From Sphingomonas prati (GTDB lineage Bacteria; Pseudomonadota; Alphaproteobacteria; Sphingomonadales; Sphingomonadaceae), in contig NZ_BMJP01000004.1 in assembly GCF_014643515.1 (NCBI RefSeq), forward strand, positions 186,001 through 250,000: 64,000 nucleotides of DNA, read 5' to 3'. Positions 38,683-47,831 of this stretch are shown piece after piece; positions within the stretch are counted from its first letter, which is position 1; each line of letters opens with the position of its first letter. The notes under the pieces were generated by a model. That model saw nothing but the letters and a program-made list of their open reading frames with translations. It was not told where the DNA came from and ran no database searches. Both the position numbers and the translations under genes were made by a program.

Positions 38683-41598
38683 TCAGAAGAACAGCTTGCG
38701 CACCGACAGCCGCACCTCGCGCCCGATCGGGTCGAGATAGCCCGGCTGGTACCCAAGCGGCGTCACCCCCGCCACGTCGCGCACGCCCTGCCGCTGGTTG
38801 AACAGGTTGTTGACCGAGAAGCTCACCCGCATGCCCCGCGCGAACCGGTACGGCACCAACGCCGGGATCTGCGAGAAATCCGCGAACAGCCGAAGGTCGA
38901 CCGTGGCGAGGGAGGAGAAGAACAGGTCGCCGTCGCCCGCCCCCGCCGCGGTGCCACCCGCCCGGACGAAGGTCTTGCTCTGCCAGTCGCCCGACAGCCG
39001 CGCGCCATATCCATTGCGGAACACGCCGGCCTGCACCTCCACCTGATGACGCGGTGCGCCGCCGCCGGTCCCGCTCGCGGCACCGTCCAGCAGGTCGAGC
39101 ACCGGCACCCCGTCGCGGATCACCACATCGTTGCGGAACTGCCAGGTGTGGTACACCGCGAACTGCACGCGCCCGCCACCGCCGCCACGACCACTGCCAC
39201 CGCCACGTCCGCCGCCGCCGAAGCCGCCACCCCCGCCGGCCCTGCGTCCGCCGCCGCCTTCACCGCGCGCGCCGTCCGGCCGCCCGCCGCCCGCCGGCCG
39301 GTCCGCCGCCGTGCCGACCGCACCCTCGGGACGACCACCCGGCCCACGTGCCGGCACCGCCTCGCCACGCGCGATCCGCGCATCACGATCGGCACGATAC
39401 GCCTCGAACAACGCCTGGTTGTTCGCCTTCAGCGGCACCGACAGGTTGAACCCCCAGCGCAGCTGCTCGCGGTTCTGACGCTGGAAATTCACCGGCCGGC
39501 TGTCGATGCTCAGCAGCACGCCGTCCGCATTGCGGATGAACCGGTCGGGGAACGCCGCCTCGATCGCGGCGGTCGGCGCGGGCAATGCCGAACTCGCATT
39601 CTTGATGCGCGTGCTGACATAGTTGGCGACCAGCGACAGGTCCGGCTTCGCGAACGGCTTCCAGTTCGCGCCGAGCTTCAGCACGCGGCGGTTGTCGGAC
39701 AGCAGGTCCGGGTTACCACCGCTGATCTGCGTCACGCCCACCGTCTGACCCGTGCGGTAATCGAACACCCGCACGTCGAACGTCGAAATCTGCGGATTGC
39801 CCAGCTGCTGGACGGTCGGCGCACCCTCCTCGCGGGTCTGCGACGCGATCAGGCTCAGCCGCCCGGTCGGCCGCCAGTTCAGCCCGTAGCCGAGCTTGGT
39901 CAGCGTCCCGAAATCCGAAAGCCGGTCGACCGACGCGTTCACATTGGCCGACACGTCGCCGATCGCGCCCAGCACGTCGGCGCGCCGGCTGGTCAGCGGA
40001 ATGTCGATATTGCCCTGCGCGTTCGCATTGCTGCGATTGAGGTTCGCCGACTGCACGAGCCCCGACCGCACCGACCGCGTGTCGAACGCGTTCAGCTCGC
40101 CCCCGACCTTGAAGGTCGTGCTGATCGGCCCGGCCGGCAGGCGCAGCGGCGATCCGCTCGCCACCAGCTCCACGTCGCCGCTGTTGCTGACCGACCGCGC
40201 GCGGTCCGCCGTGCGGAGCGTATAGAGATCGCCCGGCAGCGCCCCGAACGGGTTCAGCGTCAGGCTGCCCGAATCGAGCAGCGCCTGCGCCGCACTCCCG
40301 TCCAGCCCGGTGTCGCTCCGCGTCCGCGACACCGCGCGGTCGTAATTGCCCGTCGCGGTCAGGTTCCAGCTGTCGATCGTCTTGTTCAGCGTGAACCCGG
40401 CATGCGCCGTCTCGCCGCGGTTGTTCTGGCCCAGCACCGTGTCGCCATCGGGGTATCGATAGACCGACACCGTCTGCCCGAACGGCGAATAGGGGTTCCC
40501 CGCCGGCAGGTTCAGCCGCGATCCGGCCAGCCCGCGCAACCCGTCGCTGCCGGTCGCACCGTAATTGGCGTTAATCGTCGCCGACACGTCGCCGAAGATC
40601 GTGCGGTTGAGCACCGCGTTCAGCGCCAGCGTGTCGCTCGCCGCGCGCAGCGTGCGGTACCGCCCCACATCCGTCACGTTCGCCGTCCCCGCCGTGCCCG
40701 CGAACTGGCCCAGCCTCGGCCGCCCGGTCACCCCGGCCGGCACGCCCGCCACGGTCACCGTGCTGCCGACCAGCGCGCTCAGCGCCGGATCGATCTCGGT
40801 CAGCCCCGCCGCCGGCCCGACATTGCCGACCCGGTCGAATAGCTGCCCCGACGCGGCCGGCACGATGTCCCGGTCGCTTTCCAGCAGCGACCCCTGCTTG
40901 CTGTAGTCGACCGACAGGTTCAGCCGCCCGGCGGTGGTGATCTTCAGCAGGCTGCTCTGGATCCGCCCGCTTTCCCCGCCACCCTGCGTCGACGTGCCGC
41001 CGCTCAGCTCGCCCGTCACCGCGTTGAACCGCGGCCGCAGCACGAAATTGACGACCTTCTGATCCGCGTTGTACCCGTATTTGAGGGCGACCTCTTCCGG
41101 CAGGATGTCGACGCGCAGGATCGCCTCGGTCGGAATATCGCGCAGCTCGCCCGGTCCGGAAATCCGCTTGCCGTTCAGCAGCGTCACCGGCTGGCCACCG
41201 TCGCGCCCCTGCCCGCTGCCGGTCTGCGCGGCCAGCTCGGCCAGCAGGTCGGTCACCGTGCTGACGCCGTAGGACCGGATGTCGGCGGGCGACAACGTCA
41301 CCTCCGGCGGGATGCTGCCGACCACGCTGCCCGGCGGGCGCTGCCCAGTGACGGTGATCGTTTCCTCGTCGCCTTCACCTTCCGCCGCCACATCGCCCTC
41401 GACCGGCGCGGGTGCCGGGGTCGCCGTTTCGGTCGGCGGCGGCGGCGCGGCCTCGGTCGCGACGGGCGCATCGGCACCGACCTGCCCGCCGGCACTCACC
41501 GCCTGCATTGCATAGGCACCCTGTGCCCCGCCTAGCAGGAGCAACGCCAATACCCCGCCCGGTACGCCCAGGACCTTGTCATGCATCATCGAATTCAT
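38683..41598 (-). CDS. TonB-dependent receptor with glycine-rich insertion
   Basis: 971-residue outer-membrane receptor. A signal peptide (MHDKVLGVPGGVLALLLLGG...) precedes a Pro/Ala/Glu-rich linker, TonB-box-like ETITVTGQRPPGSVV, a plug with LLNGKRISGPGELRDIPTEAI, and a barrel closing in SVRKLFF. The plug belongs to the oar/ShlB-like or 'ETITVTGQRPPGSVVG' sphingomonad class. Residues about 743-810 are an unusual low-complexity Gly/Arg stretch (GGGGRRAGGGGGFGGGGRG) inserted in the barrel region, probably in an extracellular loop. The ligand is unknown. Upstream is a small membrane protein; downstream, siroheme synthase. Confidence 0.88.
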   Translation of the reverse strand: MNSMMHDKVLGVPGGVLALLLLGGAQGAYAMQAVSAGGQVGADAPVATEAAPPPPTETATPAPAPVEGDVAAEGEGDEETITVTGQRPPGSVVGSIPPEVTLSPADIRSYGVSTVTDLLAELAAQTGSGQGRDGGQPVTLLNGKRISGPGELRDIPTEAILRVDILPEEVALKYGYNADQKVVNFVLRPRFNAVTGELSGGTSTQGGGESGRIQSSLLKITTAGRLNLSVDYSKQGSLLESDRDIVPAASGQLFDRVGNVGPAAGLTEIDPALSALVGSTVTVAGVPAGVTGRPRLGQFAGTAGTANVTDVGRYRTLRAASDTLALNAVLNRTIFGDVSATINANYGATGSDGLRGLAGSRLNLPAGNPYSPFGQTVSVYRYPDGDTVLGQNNRGETAHAGFTLNKTIDSWNLTATGNYDRAVSRTRSDTGLDGSAAQALLDSGSLTLNPFGALPGDLYTLRTADRARSVSNSGDVELVASGSPLRLPAGPISTTFKVGGELNAFDTRSVRSGLVQSANLNRSNANAQGNIDIPLTSRRADVLGAIGDVSANVNASVDRLSDFGTLTKLGYGLNWRPTGRLSLIASQTREEGAPTVQQLGNPQISTFDVRVFDYRTGQTVGVTQISGGNPDLLSDNRRVLKLGANWKPFAKPDLSLVANYVSTRIKNASSALPAPTAAIEAAFPDRFIRNADGVLLSIDSRPVNFQRQNREQLRWGFNLSVPLKANNQALFEAYRADRDARIARGEAVPARGPGGRPEGAVGTAADRPAGGGRPDGARGEGGGGRRAGGGGGFGGGGRGGGSGRGGGGGRVQFAVYHTWQFRNDVVIRDGVPVLDLLDGAASGTGGGAPRHQVEVQAGVFRNGYGARLSGDWQSKTFVRAGGTAAGAGDGDLFFSSLATVDLRLFADFSQIPALVPYRFARGMRVSFSVNNLFNQRQGVRDVAGVTPLGYQPGYLDPIGREVRLSVRKLFF

Positions 41599-41660
41599 CC
41601 GCCTGTTCGGGCCTGCTGTAGCGTCAGTGGATGAACGGATGTTGCATCATCAAAGGAATA

Positions 41661-41990
41661 TTACGCGCCCGACACGCTCCGCAGGCTCCGCGCCCGCCGC
41701 AGCTTCAGCCCGACATACAACATCGTCGGCCAGAACAGCGTATTGACGAAGTCCGACGACGTATCGGCCCAGCGCCACGATCCGTAATGCAGCCGGTCGA
41801 GCACCTCGTTGCCGACCTCCGCGATCAGCACCGCCAGCAGCGGCCACGGCGTCGACAGGCTCCGCCGCGTCACCACGCGCGTCAGGAACATGACCGCCAT
41901 CCCGGCATGGACGTGCAGCAGGCTGTCCGCCATGCCCGTCCCATCGCCGATCGCGAGGATCATCTTGGTATAGAGCGCGGGGATATCCAT
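41661..41990 (-). CDS. Small conserved membrane protein
   Basis: 109 residues with three hydrophobic helices (LLHVHAGMAVMFLTRVV, WPLLAVLIAEVG, FVNTLFWPTMLYVGL). Contains NEVLDRLHYGSWRWADTSSDF, which looks like a conserved core. No function recognised. Start ATG 41990 (a possible upstream GTG adds three residues). It precedes the TonB receptor on the same strand, 62 bp away. Confidence 0.65.
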   Translation of the reverse strand: MDIPALYTKMILAIGDGTGMADSLLHVHAGMAVMFLTRVVTRRSLSTPWPLLAVLIAEVGNEVLDRLHYGSWRWADTSSDFVNTLFWPTMLYVGLKLRRARSLRSVSGA

Positions 41991-42111
41991 GACCGCGACA
42001 TGCCCCAGACCGCGGCCCCGAGTCGAGCCGCATCGCAACGCCATATCCGGCCGCTGGCACCCCCCACCCCGCCACCCCATATCGCGATCTCCGGACTGGA
42101 GACCCCGATCG

Positions 42112-42609
42112 ATGTCGCATCCCGTGCCCGACCCGCCGCTGCCCCACCAGGAAAGCGTCTGGGACTATCCCCGCCCCGCGATCGCCGAACGCAGCGCCGC
42201 GCACATCCGCATTGTCCACCACGGCATCGTGGTCGCCGACACGCGCCGCGCGGTCCGCACGCTGGAAACCAGCCATCCGCCCAGCTGGTACATCCCGCCC
42301 GACGATATCGCCGCGGGCGCACTCCGCCCCTCGCCCGGCGCCAGCTTCTGCGAATGGAAGGGGCACGCCCGCTATCACGACATCGTGGTCGGCGACGAAC
42401 GGCTGGTCGGTGTCGGCTGGTCCTACCCCGCGCCGACATCGACCTTCGCCATGCTCCGCGATCATGTCGCCTTCTACGCCGCACCCTTCGATGCCTGCTA
42501 TGTCGACGGCGAACGCGTCGTGCCGCAACCCGGCGGCTTCTACGGCGGCTGGATCACCTCCGCGGTCGCCGGCCCGTTCAAGGGTATCCCCGGCAGCCGC
42601 TTCTGGTAA
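42112..42609 (+). CDS. DUF427 domain protein
   Basis: 165 residues of the DUF427 family. The core shows VWDYPRPAIAERSAAHIRIVHHG, SHPPSWYIPPDD, CEWKGHARYHD and WSYPAPT, all family hallmarks. The C-terminal VPQPGGFYGGWITSAVAGPFKG tail is typical of the longer subgroup. The biochemical function is unknown. A second, shorter DUF427 gene occurs at 55478. Start ATG 42112 has CTGGAG upstream; divergent from the small membrane protein. Confidence 0.88.
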   Translation: MSHPVPDPPLPHQESVWDYPRPAIAERSAAHIRIVHHGIVVADTRRAVRTLETSHPPSWYIPPDDIAAGALRPSPGASFCEWKGHARYHDIVVGDERLVGVGWSYPAPTSTFAMLRDHVAFYAAPFDACYVDGERVVPQPGGFYGGWITSAVAGPFKGIPGSRFW

Positions 42610-42619
42610 CAGCGGGGCC

Positions 42620-43291
42620 ATGCTCCCGCGCACCCTGATCGACAGCACCGAAATCGCCGGCGGCGGCACGCTCCGCCTGATCCGGCGCGGCGACGAATGG
42701 TCGATCACGCTCGCCAACAACGAACTGATGAACAGCCGGACGAGCGGGTCCGAGGTCGCACTCGCCACGCTCGGCTGCGACCCCGTCATTCGGCGTCGCG
42801 CGCCGAGAGTCCTGATCGGCGGCCTCGGCATGGGCTTCACGCTCCGCGCCGGGTTGTCCGTCCTGCCGATGGATGCGGTGGTCGAGGTCGCCGAACTGGT
42901 CCCCGCCGTCATCACTTGGGCCCGCGGGCCACTGGCGCCCCTCCACGGCGACGGCCTCACCGATCCGCGCACCCGCCTGTTCGAGGGCGACGTGCTCGTC
43001 CCGATCCGCGCCGCCCGCGGGGGCTACGACGCGATCCTGCTCGACGTCGACAACGGCCCCGACGGCCTGTCCCGCGCCGGCAACGACGCGCTCTACGACG
43101 CCACCGGCCTTCGCGCCGCGGCCACCGCACTCCGCCCCGGCGGCGTCCTGGCGGTTTGGTCCACCGCCCCCGACGCCGGCTTCGTCCGCCGCATGGCCAC
43201 CGCCGGCTTTGCCGTCACCGAACACATCGTCCGCGCCAACGGCCCCCGCGGCGGCGCCCGCCACATCGTCTGGGTGGGCGTGCTGGGCTAG
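42620..43291 (+). CDS. Spermidine-synthase-like methyltransferase-fold protein
   Basis: 223 residues with a Rossmann-type core: LIGGLGMGFTLRA (nucleotide-binding loop), VVEVAELVPAVITWA (acidic residue at the end of strand 2), ILLDVDNGPD (post-motif). It resembles the polyamine aminopropyltransferase C-terminal domain without its N-terminal beta-domain, as seen in many proteins annotated spermidine synthase-like. The substrate is unknown. Starts 10 bp after the DUF427 stop, so probably co-transcribed. Confidence 0.8.
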   Translation: MLPRTLIDSTEIAGGGTLRLIRRGDEWSITLANNELMNSRTSGSEVALATLGCDPVIRRRAPRVLIGGLGMGFTLRAGLSVLPMDAVVEVAELVPAVITWARGPLAPLHGDGLTDPRTRLFEGDVLVPIRAARGGYDAILLDVDNGPDGLSRAGNDALYDATGLRAAATALRPGGVLAVWSTAPDAGFVRRMATAGFAVTEHIVRANGPRGGARHIVWVGVLG

Positions 43292-43315
43292 ATTAACCCG
43301 CCGTCGTTACCAAAA

Positions 43316-43377
43316 CCCGTTTGGTTCGAGCCTGTCGAGAACTGCGCGAAGTTCTCGACAGGCTCGAACCAAACGGG
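43316..43377. repeat. 62-bp near-perfect palindrome (copy 1 of 3)
   Basis: 27-nt arms (43316-43342 and 43351-43377) that are exact reverse complements around an 8-nt loop TGCGCGAA. The core is GGTTCGAGCCTGTCGAGAAC. Two further copies occur at 46387-46450 and 54615-54677. Each copy lies between converging genes. Confidence 0.85.
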
Positions 43378-43404
43378 GTGGTGCGCGCGCAAGCCCAGAC
43401 AAAG

Positions 43405-43428
43405 CCCCCTCCCTTTCAAGGGAGGGGG
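43405..43428. repeat. Small palindromic GC repeat
   Basis: CCCCCTCCCTT and AAGGGAGGGGG around TC, followed by a 'gttgggggtggg' tail like the repeats downstream of uvrB. Sits in the 210-bp gap after copy 1 of the long palindrome. Confidence 0.55.
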
Positions 43429-43501
43429 TTGGGGGTGGGTGCAACAGGTCCACAAACGCGACACCGCGACGACACGCCCCAACCCCCAATCCACAAATCC
43501 C

Positions 43502-43648
43502 TTACTTCTTCACCTCGGTATGCAGCTTCACCACATTGGGCAGCTTCTTCCCCTTCGTCCGCCGCGACGGCAGCTGCACCGGGTTCTGTTTCTTCCAGTC
43601 CGCCCAGCGCATCGGCCCCTCGGGCGTATCGATCATCATGTCGTCCAT
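43502..43648 (-). CDS. Small basic protein, 48 aa
   Basis: Unannotated-length ORF with good coding features: ATG 43648, AAGGA about ten bases upstream, a sequence rich in Lys/Arg ([18 protein letters not shown] and [18 protein letters not shown]) and an ordinary codon pattern. The N-terminus is acidic ([11 protein letters not shown]). It looks like a conserved small nucleic-acid- or ribosome-associated protein of sphingomonads, but I recognise no family. Divergent from the YnfA gene. Confidence 0.55.
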   Translation of the reverse strand: MDDMMIDTPEGPMRWADWKKQNPVQLPSRRTKGKKLPNVVKLHTEVKK

Positions 43649-43746
43649 ATCGTCGGTCCTTGCGTCACTCACCCTCCAAAACCCGCCACGCCCCCGATCG
43701 CTCCGCCGCCCTCGACAGCGCCACGCGCACGGCGTCTATGACGAGC

Positions 43747-44073
43747 ATGCCCACGCTCCTCCTCTACCCGATTGCCGCGGCGGCCGAGATCGCCGGCTGC
43801 TTCGCCTTCTGGGCGTGGTTGCGGCTCGACCGGTCGCCGCTCTGGCTGATCCCCGGCACCGCCGCACTCCTGCTGTTCGCGCTCGCCCTGACGCAGGTCC
43901 CGGCGGACGCCGCCGGTCGCGCCTTCGCGGCTTACGGCGGCGTCTACATCGCCACCTCGGTCGGCTGGCTCTGGCTGGTCGAAGGCGTCCGGCCCGACCG
44001 CTGGGACCTGATCGGCGCCGCGGTCGCCCTCGCCGGTGCGGCGATCATCCTGTTCGCGCCCCACGCCCGCTGA
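43747..44073 (+). CDS. YnfA family small membrane protein
   Basis: 108 residues, four hydrophobic helices, matching the YnfA/UPF0060 family (SMR-like small transporter fold). Typical sequence features are [23 protein letters not shown] and [31 protein letters not shown]. An alternative start at ATG 43738 adds three residues. Function of the family is uncertain (possible drug efflux). Confidence 0.9.
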   Translation: MPTLLLYPIAAAAEIAGCFAFWAWLRLDRSPLWLIPGTAALLLFALALTQVPADAAGRAFAAYGGVYIATSVGWLWLVEGVRPDRWDLIGAAVALAGAAIILFAPHAR

Positions 44074-44077
44074 CGCG

Positions 44078-44278
44078 TTAACCCTCGACGATATCCAGAT
44101 ACGCGATCACATCGTCGGGCGTCTGGATGAACAAGCCCGCCTGCACTTCGGGCGTCTGCTGCGCCGCCAGCGCCAGCGCTTCGGCCAGCGGCGCATAGAT
44201 CAGCGTCTCCGCCGCCCCGCCCTCGCCGTCGTCCAGATGATAGAGCCGCACCGAGATCTCCGCCGCCGTCGTCCGCAT
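44078..44278 (-). CDS. Hypothetical protein, 66 aa
   Basis: Small acidic protein beginning MRTTAAEISVRLYHLDDGEGG, with a helical middle and QTPDDVIAYLDIVEG at the C-terminus. No function recognised. Converges with the YnfA gene (stops 4 bp apart) and is divergent from the royal-jelly-type gene. Length and composition are plausible for a real gene. Confidence 0.55.
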   Translation of the reverse strand: MRTTAAEISVRLYHLDDGEGGAAETLIYAPLAEALALAAQQTPEVQAGLFIQTPDDVIAYLDIVEG

Positions 44279-44403
44279 GTCGCTCCCCGTTAACCGAGAG
44301 CAAGATGCCGCCCTCGCAGCCGCCCGTCCAGCCCATGCACCGGAACCCGTGCCCCGAACCGGCGGTTACCCCGCGCATATCCCCAAGATCGGAACCCGCG
44401 CTC

Positions 44404-45507
44404 ATGAAGACGATCCACGCCGCCCTGATCGGCACCGCCGCCGTGGGCCTGCTCGCCGCCGGCACCGCCATCGCCGCCGACGGCGCCCCCAAGCTGACCC
44501 AGGTCGCATCGTTCGACCATCAGGTCACCGGCGTCACCGTTGCGCCCGACGGTCGCATCTTCGTCAACTTCCCGCGCTGGACCGACGACGCGCCCGTGTC
44601 GGTGGCCGAGGTCCGCGGCGGCCGCACCACCGCCTACCCGGACGCGACTTGGAACGCCTGGCGCAATGCCAAGGCGCAGACCATGCCGGTCGGCGAACAT
44701 TTCGTCTGCGTCCAGTCGGTCGTGGCGGACGGTCGCGGCGGCCTGTGGGTGCTCGATCCCGCCGCGCCGGGGAACGAGAAGATCCTCGAAGGCGGACCCA
44801 AGCTCGTCCGGATCGATCTCGCCACCAACCGCGTGACGAAGGTCGTGCGCTTTCCCGGCGACGTCGCGTTGCAGGGCACCTACCTCAACGACATCCGCTT
44901 CTCGCCCGACGGCCGCACCGGTTACATCACCGATTCGGGCACGCGCGGCGCGATCATCGTCGTCGATCTCGAAGCCGGCACCTCGTTCCGCGCGCTCGAC
45001 GGCCACCCCGCGACGCAGGTCGAGAAGGACGTCACCGTCACCGTCGACGGCAAGCCGCTCGTCCGCCCCGACGGCCGCCAGCCCGCCTTCTCCGCGGACG
45101 GCATCGCGCTGTCCAACGACGGCCGCACGCTCTATTTCCAGGCGCTTACCGGCCGCACGCTCTACGCGATCGACACCGCCAAGCTGAAGCGCGACACGCC
45201 GAAGGCCGAAACCGTCGCCGCCCTCCGCAAGGTCGGCACGACCACGGTCGCGGACGGCCTGTGGATGAGCAAGGCGGGCGTGCTCTACGTCACCTCCCCC
45301 ACCGACAATTCGGTCAAGCGCTGGACCGGCACCACGCTCGAAACCGTCGTGCAGGACAAGCGCCTGCGCTGGCCCGACACGATGTCGGAGGGGCCGGACG
45401 GCACGCTCTACGTCACCGCCAGCCACATCCAGGACACCAACTGGTTCAAGCCGGGCGCGCCCGCCTCGATCAAGACCGAACTCTTCTCGTTCAAGCCCGC
45501 GCGTTGA
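44404..45507 (+). CDS. Exported major royal jelly protein (yellow) family protein
   Basis: 367 residues with a signal peptide (MKTIHAALIGTAAVGLLAAGTAIA) and a six-bladed propeller of the MRJP/yellow family: VAPDGRIFVNFPRW, LWVLDPAAPGNEKILEGGPKLVRID and LYVTASHIQDT are signature-like. Bacterial members are periplasmic, function mostly unknown; some insect relatives are dopachrome-converting. The real start is ATG 44404, giving the signal peptide; the upstream frame is spurious. Confidence 0.85.
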   Translation: MKTIHAALIGTAAVGLLAAGTAIAADGAPKLTQVASFDHQVTGVTVAPDGRIFVNFPRWTDDAPVSVAEVRGGRTTAYPDATWNAWRNAKAQTMPVGEHFVCVQSVVADGRGGLWVLDPAAPGNEKILEGGPKLVRIDLATNRVTKVVRFPGDVALQGTYLNDIRFSPDGRTGYITDSGTRGAIIVVDLEAGTSFRALDGHPATQVEKDVTVTVDGKPLVRPDGRQPAFSADGIALSNDGRTLYFQALTGRTLYAIDTAKLKRDTPKAETVAALRKVGTTTVADGLWMSKAGVLYVTSPTDNSVKRWTGTTLETVVQDKRLRWPDTMSEGPDGTLYVTASHIQDTNWFKPGAPASIKTELFSFKPAR

Positions 45508-45595
45508 TGCCCCACTCCGGCGCGGGCACGGGTCGCCAGACCTGGTCCGCGCCGCTATGCGCCACGCCCATGATGTGGCCGATGGATAATACCCT

Positions 45596-46360
45596 ATGAC
45601 GATGGACCTGGCCGGCACGATCGCGCTGGCGGTGGGCGCGGGCGTGCTCGGCGGCGCGATGAATGCGCTGGCCGGCGGCGGCAGCTTCGCCACGCTCCCC
45701 GCGCTGATCGCGATCGGCCTGCCCGCCAACGTCGCCAACGCTACCTCCAATGTCGCGCTACTGCCGGGTGCGGGCATGTCTGCCTGGGCGTTTCGTGACG
45801 AGCTGCAACCGATCGGCGGCGTCCGCATCCGTACGCTGGCCGGGATCACCTTCGTCGGCGGGCTGATCGGCGCGATCCTGCTCGCGGTCACCCCGTCGCG
45901 CGCGTTCGATCTCATCATCCCCTGGCTGCTGCTGTTCGCCGCGGTCATCCTCGCCTGGGGTCCGCGCGCCGCGATCTGGCTGAAGTCGCGCGTCACGATC
46001 GCCCCGCCCGTGCTGATGGTCGCGCAGGCGCTGCTCGGCATCTACGGCGGCTATTTCGGCGGCGGCGTCGGCCTGATGACCACCGCGATCTACGGCCTGC
46101 TCGCCAACATCAGCCCACGCGCGCTGTTCGCCCCGCGCACCCTCATGCTCGCCATCGCGAACTTCGCCGCGACGATCGTGTTCGTCGCCAGCGGCCTGGT
46201 GAACTGGCAGTCCTGCGTCCCGATGCTCGCCGGCGGCATCCTCGGCGGCTGGCTCGGCGCCCGCCTCGGCAAGCGCCTGCCGCCGAAGCCCGTCCGCATC
46301 TGGACGCTGTTCGTGACCATTGTGACCACGGCGGTCTTCTTCAACCGCGCCTACGGCTGA
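45596..46360 (+). CDS. TSUP-family (TauE/SafE) transporter, possible sulfite/sulfonate exporter
   Basis: 254-residue membrane protein of the TauE/SafE (TSUP) family with about eight helices. Conserved features: N-terminal GGAMNALAGGGSFATLPALI and central IYGGYFGGGVGLMT, the duplicated glycine-rich TSUP repeats. Members export sulfite, sulfoacetate or related anions. It stands 88 bp after the royal-jelly-type gene. A sulfur role is family-based, not shown by context; sulfoquinovose genes are 36 kb away. Confidence 0.85.
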   Translation: MTMDLAGTIALAVGAGVLGGAMNALAGGGSFATLPALIAIGLPANVANATSNVALLPGAGMSAWAFRDELQPIGGVRIRTLAGITFVGGLIGAILLAVTPSRAFDLIIPWLLLFAAVILAWGPRAAIWLKSRVTIAPPVLMVAQALLGIYGGYFGGGVGLMTTAIYGLLANISPRALFAPRTLMLAIANFAATIVFVASGLVNWQSCVPMLAGGILGGWLGARLGKRLPPKPVRIWTLFVTIVTTAVFFNRAYG

Positions 46361-46386
46361 GCCGCGAGGCCCGCCTCACCCCCAAT

Positions 46387-46450
46387 CCCGTTCGGTTCGA
46401 GCCTGTCGAGAACGCCGCGCTGAGTTCTCGACAGGCTCAAACCAAACGGG
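46387..46450. repeat. 64-bp imperfect palindrome (copy 2 of 3)
   Basis: 27-nt arms (46387-46413 and 46424-46450) with two mismatches and a GCCGCGCTGA loop, the same sequence family as 43316-43377. It lies between the stops of the converging TSUP and manC genes. Confidence 0.8.
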
Positions 46451-46498
46451 TGAGGTAATCTTGTGGTGAGACGCGACGGAGCTTAAGCCGCGCCCAAC

Positions 46499-47584
46499 TC
46501 ACTCCCCGAACGGCCGATCCAGCGTGATATGCCCGCGCTCCTTCAGCACCGCGATCGCGCGCTTCACTTCCTGGCTCTCCCCGCGCGGCATAATCAGGAT
46601 CGCGTCGCCCGTCGCCACGACGATCAGGTCCGACACCCCCACCATCGCCACCAGCGGCCCGTCCGTGCGGATCAGGCAACGCTGCGTATCGATCGCCACC
46701 ACGTCGCCGTGCTGCGCATTGCCGGCGATGTCGCGATCGGCCAGCTGGTGGATCGCGTCCCAGCTGCCCACGTCGGACCAGCCCATCGCCACCGGCACCA
46801 CGACCACGCGGTCCGCCTTCTCCATCACCGCATAATCGACCGAGTCGGACGGCGAACTGGCGAACGCCACCGGATCGGGGAACAGCCGGTCGTCTTCGCG
46901 CGCGGCACCCGCCACCGCGGCCCGCGCCGCCTCCGCCATCTCGGGCGCATGGGTGTCGAGCGCCGCCATGTAGGTATCGGCGCGGAACAGGAAGATGCCG
47001 CCGTTCCAGTAATGCCCGCCCGCATCCAGATAACCCTGCGCCGTCGCGCGGTCCGGCTTCTCCACGAACCGCGCGACGCTGAACACGCCGTCGGCCAGCG
47101 CCCCGCCCGCCTGGATATAACCATAGCCCGTGTCCGGCGCGTCCGGTTCGATGCCGAACGTCGCCATCGCGCCGTCGCTGACCAGCGGCAGCGCACGGTC
47201 GATCGCGGCACGGAACGCGTCAGGATCGGCGATCACATGGTCGGACGGCATCACCAGCAGCACTGCGTCCGGGTCCGCCGCGACGGCCGCCAGCGCGATC
47301 GCCGGCGCGGTGTTGCGCGCCATCGGCTCCAGGATCAGCAGCGCGCCCTCGACGCCCGCGGTCGCCAGCTGGTCGGCGATCACATCGGCATGCGCGGCGT
47401 TCGCGACCACGATCGGCGCCCCGAACCGCGCATCCTGCGGCGTCCGCCTGGCGGTCAGCTGCAACATCGTGTCGGCATGGGTCAGCGCGAGCAGCTGCTT
47501 CGGCCGGCCGGTGCGCGACAGCGGCCACAACCGCGTGCCCGACCCGCCGGACAGGATGACGGGGACGATCTTGGTCGACGGCAT
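46499..47584 (-). CDS. manC: Mannose-1-phosphate guanylyltransferase
   Basis: 361-residue GDP-mannose pyrophosphorylase making GDP-mannose from mannose-1-phosphate and GTP for polysaccharide synthesis. Signatures: VILSGGSGTRLWPLSR, VEKP in SVARFVEKPDRAT, GYGYIQAGG and the DYAVMEKA catalytic-loop region. Only the nucleotidyltransferase domain is present, without the fused phosphomannose isomerase of longer ManC/XanB. The start MPSTKIVP at 47584 has GGGGA upstream; in-frame sequence beyond it is non-coding. Confidence 0.92.
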   Translation of the reverse strand: MPSTKIVPVILSGGSGTRLWPLSRTGRPKQLLALTHADTMLQLTARRTPQDARFGAPIVVANAAHADVIADQLATAGVEGALLILEPMARNTAPAIALAAVAADPDAVLLVMPSDHVIADPDAFRAAIDRALPLVSDGAMATFGIEPDAPDTGYGYIQAGGALADGVFSVARFVEKPDRATAQGYLDAGGHYWNGGIFLFRADTYMAALDTHAPEMAEAARAAVAGAAREDDRLFPDPVAFASSPSDSVDYAVMEKADRVVVVPVAMGWSDVGSWDAIHQLADRDIAGNAQHGDVVAIDTQRCLIRTDGPLVAMVGVSDLIVVATGDAILIMPRGESQEVKRAIAVLKERGHITLDRPFGE

Positions 47585-47784
47585 GCGCATACTTCCCCAG
47601 CAGGAAGGACACGCCCCCGCGACGCGTCCGGGCCCGGGCGTCCGCGATAGTGCCGTAACGGACAGGATCGGATCGCGCAGGCGCGTCAGTTCGATACCGG
47701 AGCGCCCCCCACGCGACAAGCTGCCTTTCCATACCATGCGCCGCGCCCCTGCACCGGTAGATCGCGATTATGCGCACACCCCCA

Positions 47785-47813
47785 TAGTGCAATGATCTTG
47801 AAATATCGCACTA
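47785..47813. promoter_or_regulatory. Imperfect palindrome before the ArsR-type gene, likely its operator
   Basis: TAGTGC (47785-47790) and GCACTA (47808-47813) form the ends of a 29-bp symmetric element with partial inner symmetry and an AT-rich centre, 18 bp upstream of the ArsR-family start. This is the usual place and size of an ArsR/SmtB-type operator. Confidence 0.55.
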
Positions 47814-47831
47814 AGCGACCATCTCCTGTCC

